A DNA stretch of 53,027 nucleotides from positions 1-53,027 of the forward strand of contig OMVU01000009.1 in the NCBI GenBank assembly GCA_900314565.1, read 5' to 3'. Every line of letters begins with the position of its first letter. Position 1 is the first letter of the stretch. The stretch comes from an uncultured Eubacteriales bacterium. GTDB taxonomy: Bacteria > Bacillota > Clostridia > Lachnospirales > Lachnospiraceae. Under the pieces are notes generated by a model. It was given only the letters and a program-made list of their open reading frames with translations. It was not told the origin of the DNA and made no database searches. The position numbers and the translations under genes are program-made. Of the stretch, positions 49,076-53,027 are shown piece after piece.

Positions 49076-49858
49076 ATGAATTTTCTTGAACAATACTACA
49101 ACAATTATGACGAAGAGGGGCGCCTGCTTTCTCGTCATGGGCAGGTGGAATACCTGACCACGATGAGATACATAGAAGAAGCTCTGGAAGGCATTTCAAC
49201 TCCAAGCATCCTTGAAGTAGGCGCAGGCACAGGACGCTACAGTGTGACATTGGCAAAGCAAGGGCGGCAAGTAACTGCTGTTGAGCTGATTGAGCATAAT
49301 CTGGAAATACTGAAATCCAAATTAGAAGGTACGGAACCCATCACAACATTCCAGGGAAATGCTTTGGATCTGTCCCAGCTTTCTGACAATTCTTTCGATC
49401 TGACCATGTTGCTCGGTCCGATGTATCACCTTTACACGAAGGAAGAAAAGCTGCAAGCACTTTCTGAAGCGGTGCGTGTGACAAAACCAGGCGGTTATAT
49501 CCTGGTGGCTTATTGTATGAATGAGCCGACCGTCATACAGTATGTATTCGGTCTGAACCATCTGCATGAAGTGATGGAACTCAATATGCTAACCTCTGAC
49601 TGGCATTGTATAAGTGAGCCGAAGGATCTTTTTGAGATGGTGCGCACAGAAGAGATTGCGGACTTGGATTCGGCGGTTCCTGTGAAAAGAATCAAACTGG
49701 TCGCTACAGATGGGGCGACGAATTATATGCGAGAGTACATTGACGTCATGGACGATGAAACTTTTGATAAATGGATGGATTATCATCTCACGATCTGTGA
49801 ACGACAGGATTTGATTGGGGCCTCCCACCACACGTTGGATATACTCCAGAAAAAGTGA
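49076..49858 (+). CDS. Class I SAM-dependent methyltransferase
   Basis: 260 residues. Motif I is ILEVGAGTGRYS (about 45-56), the acidic post-motif TAVELIEHN, NSFDLTMLLGPMYHL (motif IV region) and VTKPGGYILVAY. The C-terminal 90 residues form a variable substrate domain. Substrate unknown. GGAGG lies just before ATG 49076. Likely an operon with the nucleoside phosphorylase. A terminator follows. Confidence 0.9.
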   Translation: MNFLEQYYNNYDEEGRLLSRHGQVEYLTTMRYIEEALEGISTPSILEVGAGTGRYSVTLAKQGRQVTAVELIEHNLEILKSKLEGTEPITTFQGNALDLSQLSDNSFDLTMLLGPMYHLYTKEEKLQALSEAVRVTKPGGYILVAYCMNEPTVIQYVFGLNHLHEVMELNMLTSDWHCISEPKDLFEMVRTEEIADLDSAVPVKRIKLVATDGATNYMREYIDVMDDETFDKWMDYHLTICERQDLIGASHHTLDILQKK

Positions 49859-49899
49859 CAAATACCGGTTATAAAGGGAGCTTTGCAGCCTCTGATAAA

Positions 49900-49947
49900 A
49901 GCCCGTCAGAGGATCATCGGAGATCCTTTGGCGGGCTCACTCTCTTA
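49900..49947 (+). terminator. Terminator-like hairpin after the methyltransferase gene
   Basis: AGCCCGTCAGAGGATC pairs, with mismatches, with GATCCTTTGGCGGGCT, followed by CACTCTCTT. Confidence 0.6.
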
Positions 49948-50068
49948 AGCCGTCAGATACGCAGCCACCGTCGCTGATTAGCAGATATCGTAAATAAGCG
50001 CAGTCATAGTAACCGGTCTCAAACTGACTTTTTTCTTGTTCCGGCATAGCCTCAAACCTATACGCTCC

Positions 50069-50842
50069 TTAATAGATTATCTGTCTCTTTTTTTTCCAGT
50101 CAACCGCTTCCAGATATGTGTCACATTCATCATGAATTCCGACAAGTTCGCACCATCTGGCTGACAAAAGCCTGGCGTACTGGATCGGGTCAGCTCCGTA
50201 GCATCCAAGTGCAAACCCATCGTTGATCTCCACCAGCAATGTCTGCCCTTTTTCCGTCACGCCTATATCCATCGCATATCCTGCCGGTGCACTTTTAAAT
50301 GCTTTTACGGCCTGTTCCAGAATCTCAGGATCAAAATTCCTGTGCCAGTCTCCTCTATAAGGGCGAACGTCCCAGATATTCCCATACCTCACAAACGCCC
50401 TCCATTCTGTGTCAAAACTGACCAATTCACTGCAGAGAACCGGTTCATCAGATTTTGCCTGCCTGCGTCTGGGGACATCCTTCTCCGATTGCAGAATAAA
50501 TCCGACAAATACTTTATCCTTAACAGGTTTCACAAACACAGGCCATTGTTCCTGTTTTGACAGAATCCCTTCCAGCGTATCATTCCATACTCTGCGCCCC
50601 AGAAAGCAAGATAATTCTTCCGGATAATCATACTCAGATATTTGAATACCATACTCATTCAGTTTTCGTGTAATCGTAGAAACTCCGCCTACGATCAAAT
50701 CATCCGGCGTGCAACCTGATAATTCTTTGTCATTTGAGTAGAAAATCGGCTTGAAGCCAAGTTCCCGGAACCCCTGCCAGGCATTGTAATCTGTCTCTGT
50801 TTCCGGAAACCCATTCATATCTGTTTTAATGAATATTCTCAT
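50069..50842 (-). CDS. ATP-grasp ligase, R2K clade (partner 2)
   Basis: 257 residues. ATP-grasp features: FVKPVKDKVFVGFIL with Lys105, EWRAFV (146-151), the acidic MDIGVT (about 191-196) and LLVEINDGFALGCYG with metal-binding Glu205/Asn207 (204-209). The pattern is that of the R2K families of ATP-grasp enzymes, predicted to form peptide- or amino-acid-type amide bonds. The pre-ATP domain is short (about 90 residues). Its start overlaps the stop of the other ATP-grasp gene by four bases (50839-50842). Last gene of the cassette. No terminator was located after it. Confidence 0.82.
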   Translation of the reverse strand: MRIFIKTDMNGFPETETDYNAWQGFRELGFKPIFYSNDKELSGCTPDDLIVGGVSTITRKLNEYGIQISEYDYPEELSCFLGRRVWNDTLEGILSKQEQWPVFVKPVKDKVFVGFILQSEKDVPRRRQAKSDEPVLCSELVSFDTEWRAFVRYGNIWDVRPYRGDWHRNFDPEILEQAVKAFKSAPAGYAMDIGVTEKGQTLLVEINDGFALGCYGADPIQYARLLSARWCELVGIHDECDTYLEAVDWKKKRQIIY

Positions 50843-51705
50843 ATTTTCATATCCTTTACCGCCTGATATAAAGCCCTGTAATATGCAGCTGCATCCTGAC
50901 CCGGAGACAATCCGGACACGCCCCCGTCTCCGGCTTCAATTATTTTCCACGTCCCATCTGTCAGCTCAGCATAGTCGATTGTGTAATACAGACTTTTCAA
51001 GCCTGAATATTTGTTAATTAGTTGCTCGGGAGGCATGCGGGTATAGCCCGGCTGTCCGGAGTTCCTGCTCAAACTGATGATTTCATGGTTCGCATAGAAT
51101 ACGCGGAATTCATTGGTCTTCCCGTCACAGCGTTTCAGATCCAGATATTCCTTAATACAGATTCCACCTGTCAGCAAATCACCCCTGTATTTATAAAAAA
51201 CCTGCATCCATTCATCGAATCCCTGCTGTGTCACGTTACGATCGAAAAATGCAGGGAACTCAGTCCCTTTTACTGACTTTACACTGTCCTTGACCATAAA
51301 CCTTGAGAATGTCCTTTTGACTGTCTCCACATCAACGTCACCGCTTTCAAATATCATCATGCCTGCAGTATCTTCCCTTATGTCCGGGTAGACATTTGGA
51401 AACAAATGCAGATTCTGATATTCCTCCGGAGATGTAAGCAGTCGAATGCCCTGAGATTCAAGATCTGAGTAAAATTTTTCATATTCATTCGGTTTCAGCA
51501 TCCAGCCGCGATAAATCACGGGATTAGTAACACTCTCATCCGTTCTTATTTTGAGCTTATCTCCCGCAAGCCATTCATCATAATTAAAAAGTACCGTCCG
51601 GAACAAACCGGTTTCTTTGGCAGCAAGATATTCCTCCCGCATATCCTCTTCAATCTCCCGGAAATTCATATAACTTCCTGGAAAGAGCAATGTCATCCTG
51701 CTCAT
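50839..51705 (-). CDS. ATP-grasp ligase, R2K clade (partner 1)
   Basis: 288 residues. N-terminal pre-grasp region with VIYRGWMLKPNEYEKFYSDL and LLTSPEEYQNLHLFPNVYP, typical of R2K family 3. Lys residues in SRFMVKDSVKSVKGTEFP (about 134-151), NEFRVFYANHEI (198-209) and the metal-site KIIEAGDGGVSGL (254-266). Together with the next gene it makes a co-translated ligase pair. GAGGAGAAA precedes ATG 51705; an in-frame GTG lies 18 bases upstream. Substrate unknown. Confidence 0.82.
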   Translation of the reverse strand: MSRMTLLFPGSYMNFREIEEDMREEYLAAKETGLFRTVLFNYDEWLAGDKLKIRTDESVTNPVIYRGWMLKPNEYEKFYSDLESQGIRLLTSPEEYQNLHLFPNVYPDIREDTAGMMIFESGDVDVETVKRTFSRFMVKDSVKSVKGTEFPAFFDRNVTQQGFDEWMQVFYKYRGDLLTGGICIKEYLDLKRCDGKTNEFRVFYANHEIISLSRNSGQPGYTRMPPEQLINKYSGLKSLYYTIDYAELTDGTWKIIEAGDGGVSGLSPGQDAAAYYRALYQAVKDMKI

Positions 51706-51719
51706 TTTCTTATTTCTCC

Positions 51720-52100
51720 TCACCCAAATGCGTTATCGCGCTTAAATGTATTCCTGTTTCGTTCACGAGCCAGCTCCTCCATTACATGATAGCCATTCTC
51801 ATCAACAGGAATTCCCTTCCGTGCCATTTCATCAATTACAAATTCCAAAGGAAATCCATATGTCTCAAACAGGCAATACGTAAACACTCCCGATAGAATC
51901 GGCTCCGGACTGTATTCAAAATAAACACACTCTTCCTCCAGTTTCACCATGGTATGATGGAAGAAAACCGGTCTTCGTATCGCAAGGGTGTACCCGTTCT
52001 CAAAAGTAAAGCGATAATGATCTTCCTTACGGTTAAATATCGTTTTTTTGAGCTTTCCGATCCGGTTCCGCCGGCCGTTCACAATCGTGCCAATCTCCAT
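51720..52100 (-). CDS. Alanyl-tRNA-synthetase-derived fragment protein
   Basis: 126 residues from ATG 52100. Residues about 70-126 (GVFTYCLFETYGFPLEFVID, then RKGIPVDENGYHVMEEL and a final DNAFG) match the segment of alanyl-tRNA synthetase just after its catalytic core (TYGFPxDL...VDExGFExxM...FG). The class II active site and the editing domain are absent. ATG 52100 has no ribosome site. An excellent one (AAGGAGGAGCTGAC) precedes ATG 52144, but there the frame stops after seven codons. One extra G in the run of five (52138-52142) would join them. Encoded 14 bases before the ATP-grasp pair. Confidence 0.72.
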   Translation of the reverse strand: MEIGTIVNGRRNRIGKLKKTIFNRKEDHYRFTFENGYTLAIRRPVFFHHTMVKLEEECVYFEYSPEPILSGVFTYCLFETYGFPLEFVIDEMARKGIPVDENGYHVMEELARERNRNTFKRDNAFG

Positions 52101-52172
52101 GTTCTGAATCAGTTTGAAATTCAGCTTAAATTTTCTGCCCCCATGTCAGCTCCTCCTTCGTGTTATAACATG

Positions 52173-52236
52173 CAGAATCGTCAGATTCTGAAAAATAAAA
52201 GAGCCGCTTCACAGAATGGCTTCTGCAAGGCGGCTC
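52173..52236 (-). terminator. Intrinsic terminator after the small Ala-rich peptide gene
   Basis: On the minus strand GAGCCGC/GCGGCTC with internal CAGAA/TTCTG is followed by TTTTATTTTT (52191-52236). A second hairpin CAGAATC-GTCA-GATTCTG lies at 52173-52190. It would separate, fully or partly, the peptide gene from the downstream enzyme genes. Confidence 0.8.
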
Positions 52237-52258
52237 CGGTTACCAGAACAATGAATTA

Positions 52259-52399
52259 TCACTTCGTCTCCTGTATTCGGATGACTGAGTGACCAGACGG
52301 ACCGCCTGAAAAAGCCTTTGCTGCAAGCCAAGAAGCACGCGCGCCTTCGGCTGCCCGTGCTGCAAATGCTGCATCTGCTTTATTCATGCGGTACATCAT
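52259..52399 (-). CDS. 46-residue Ala-rich small protein (possible substrate peptide of the ATP-grasp cassette)
   Basis: Starts MMYRMNKADAAFAARAAEGA, then RASWLAAKAFSGGPSGHSVI and a short charged end. GAGGGG lies seven bases before the ATG and a terminator follows, so it looks like an expressed gene. The first 30 residues would form an amphipathic helix; the rest is Gly/Ser/Pro-containing and flexible. No family recognised. Its position, immediately upstream of the AlaRS fragment and two ATP-grasp ligases on the same strand, with a terminator in between, is like a precursor peptide followed by modifying enzymes. This is inference only. Confidence 0.55.
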   Translation of the reverse strand: MMYRMNKADAAFAARAAEGARASWLAAKAFSGGPSGHSVIRIQETK

Positions 52400-52420
52400 A
52401 ATCGACCCCTCGTTTCAAGT

Positions 52421-52620
52421 GATATTACTTATAGTAAAAGTAATATCATCGGAACCGCTTCGCGAACCCGATGATCATAATTCGGGCGATTCCATCGCCC
52501 TTTTATCGGGAGTTCCTTACGGAACTTCCGATAAGATATATTACTTGCAATATACTCCCAAAATCCGGCCAGAGCAACAAGAAATTTGAAAAACGCCCAG
52601 ACATGTCGCTCTCGAGCGAC
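52421..52620. repeat. Cluster of short palindromes at the right end
   Basis: GATATTACTT/AAGTAATATC (52421-52447), GGGCGAT/ATCGCCC (52484-52500), TATCGG-G-AGTTCC/GGAACT-T-CCGATA (52504-52533) and TGTCGCT-CTCG-AGCGACA (52603-52620). No gene in this stretch. Function unknown. Confidence 0.6.
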
Positions 52621-52682
52621 ATATTAGGGCGATTTCCCGATAAACCGGGCCAAAGATTACGCCCGTCCCGGATATGTGCAAA

Positions 52683-52862
52683 TCAGTTTGATTGTCTTAC
52701 CTGAATGAACCGACTCCACTCTTCATCAAATACATAATTCCCATTAAACATCCCTAATTTACCGGTATCACTGTGAAAGAGACCATTAATATATGAAAAA
52801 GGAATGTAGTCAGCATTGTCTTCACGCCAAAACTGTGTGTTATTGGTGAGGGTGGTCTTAGA
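52683..52862 (-). pseudogene. C-terminal remnant of an unidentified protein
   Basis: A 59-codon minus-strand frame without a start codon and with protein-like composition: TQFWREDNADYIPFSYINGL, HSDTGKLGMFNGNYVFDEEW and a final SRFIQVRQSN. A stop at 52863-52865 cuts it off upstream. No family recognised. Confidence 0.45.
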
Positions 52863-52922
52863 TTATACTTCCCGGAGGCAGATAAATCAAAGGGACAACC
52901 TCATCGTACAGGATTTTTCGGG

Positions 52923-52993
52923 TTTGTGAAATCTTGGGTTGAAACTGCCTCTCACACGGGGCCTTCGTTTTGTGAAATCTCAAGTTGAAGACC
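52923..52993. repeat. Two direct repeats at the window edge
   Basis: TTTGTGAAATCTTGGGTTGA (52923) and TTTGTGAAATCTCAAGTTGA (52968), 45 bases apart. This could be the end of an insertion sequence or another repeat family. The window stops before it can be resolved. Confidence 0.5.
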
Positions 52994-53027
52994 ATTGTCC
53001 CAATATCCACTTCGTACTTCATTCAGT

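Noticed and set aside
52923-52993. CRISPR leader or repeat pair at the right edge
   Set aside because: Only two imperfect copies are visible and the window ends; there is no cas gene or third repeat.

Overview
The window looks like a chromosomal segment of a Gram-positive anaerobe of the Clostridia, most likely a Lachnospiraceae-type gut or rumen bacterium. The grounds are AGGAGG-type ribosome binding sites, occasional TTG starts, an ABC-2/ABC-exporter-rich gene set, a SpoIIE/RsbU-like phosphatase, NADP-type glutamate dehydrogenase, 2-hydroxyacyl-CoA dehydratase subunits and a pectin/uronate pathway. No rRNA or tRNA gene and no complete transposase was seen. The genus cannot be fixed from the sequence alone.

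Layout. 1-1190: end of an unknown gene, a 62-bp repeat array in two opposite orientations, the 5' remnant of a group II intron and a 49-bp tandem repeat. 1190-9350 (minus): a three-gene ABC-2 export operon, an M13 lipoprotein metallopeptidase, a large adenosine-deaminase-like protein with an extra C-terminal Rossmann-like domain, and an AEC permease. 9690-19620: nitrogen and amino-sugar metabolism (GltD-like oxidoreductase, a GH13 glucosidase, a LysR regulator, purA, gdhA, glmS). purA and gdhA share a promoter architecture with an ATAC-N7-GTAT box centred at about -66, and the LysR gene carries the same box downstream of its own promoter, so a small LysR regulon is proposed. 19900-25670: exopolysaccharide initiation, tcdA, a PP2C phosphatase and a zinc-ribbon protein. 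25890-32900 (minus): GH28 pectinase, a two-subunit 2-hydroxyacyl-CoA dehydratase operon with a 55-residue membrane protein, hemolysin III and a lactonase-like beta-propeller. 33180-36810: a heterodimeric ABC exporter. 37070-41230: an IclR regulator divergent from KDPG aldolase and two PfkB sugar kinases (2-keto-3-deoxygluconate catabolism, which fits the pectinase).

From about 41.3 kb the segment becomes more AT-rich and accessory. It holds an alpha/beta hydrolase, a DUF523-GNAT fusion, a fragment of an AAA15-type ATPase, an osmoprotectant ABC operon wrecked by an internal deletion that fuses the binding protein to the ATPase plus a frameshift in the permease, then an Fe-S protein and metY behind a Met-rich leader peptide with operator and terminator. 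Remnants of a HIRAN-like and an AlbA/RecG-like gene follow, then a nucleoside phosphorylase and a methyltransferase. The right end carries a compact minus-strand cassette: a 46-residue Ala-rich peptide, an alanyl-tRNA-synthetase-derived fragment and two R2K-type ATP-grasp ligases. That cassette is the best candidate here for an undescribed peptide- or RNA-modifying system.

Two genome-wide habits stand out. First, a family of dispersed intergenic elements, including a 101-bp element with 17-bp ends next to a roughly 80-bp hairpin module, recurs many times. Second, several genes have short tandem duplications, or a dispersed repeat, beginning exactly at or across their stop codon.
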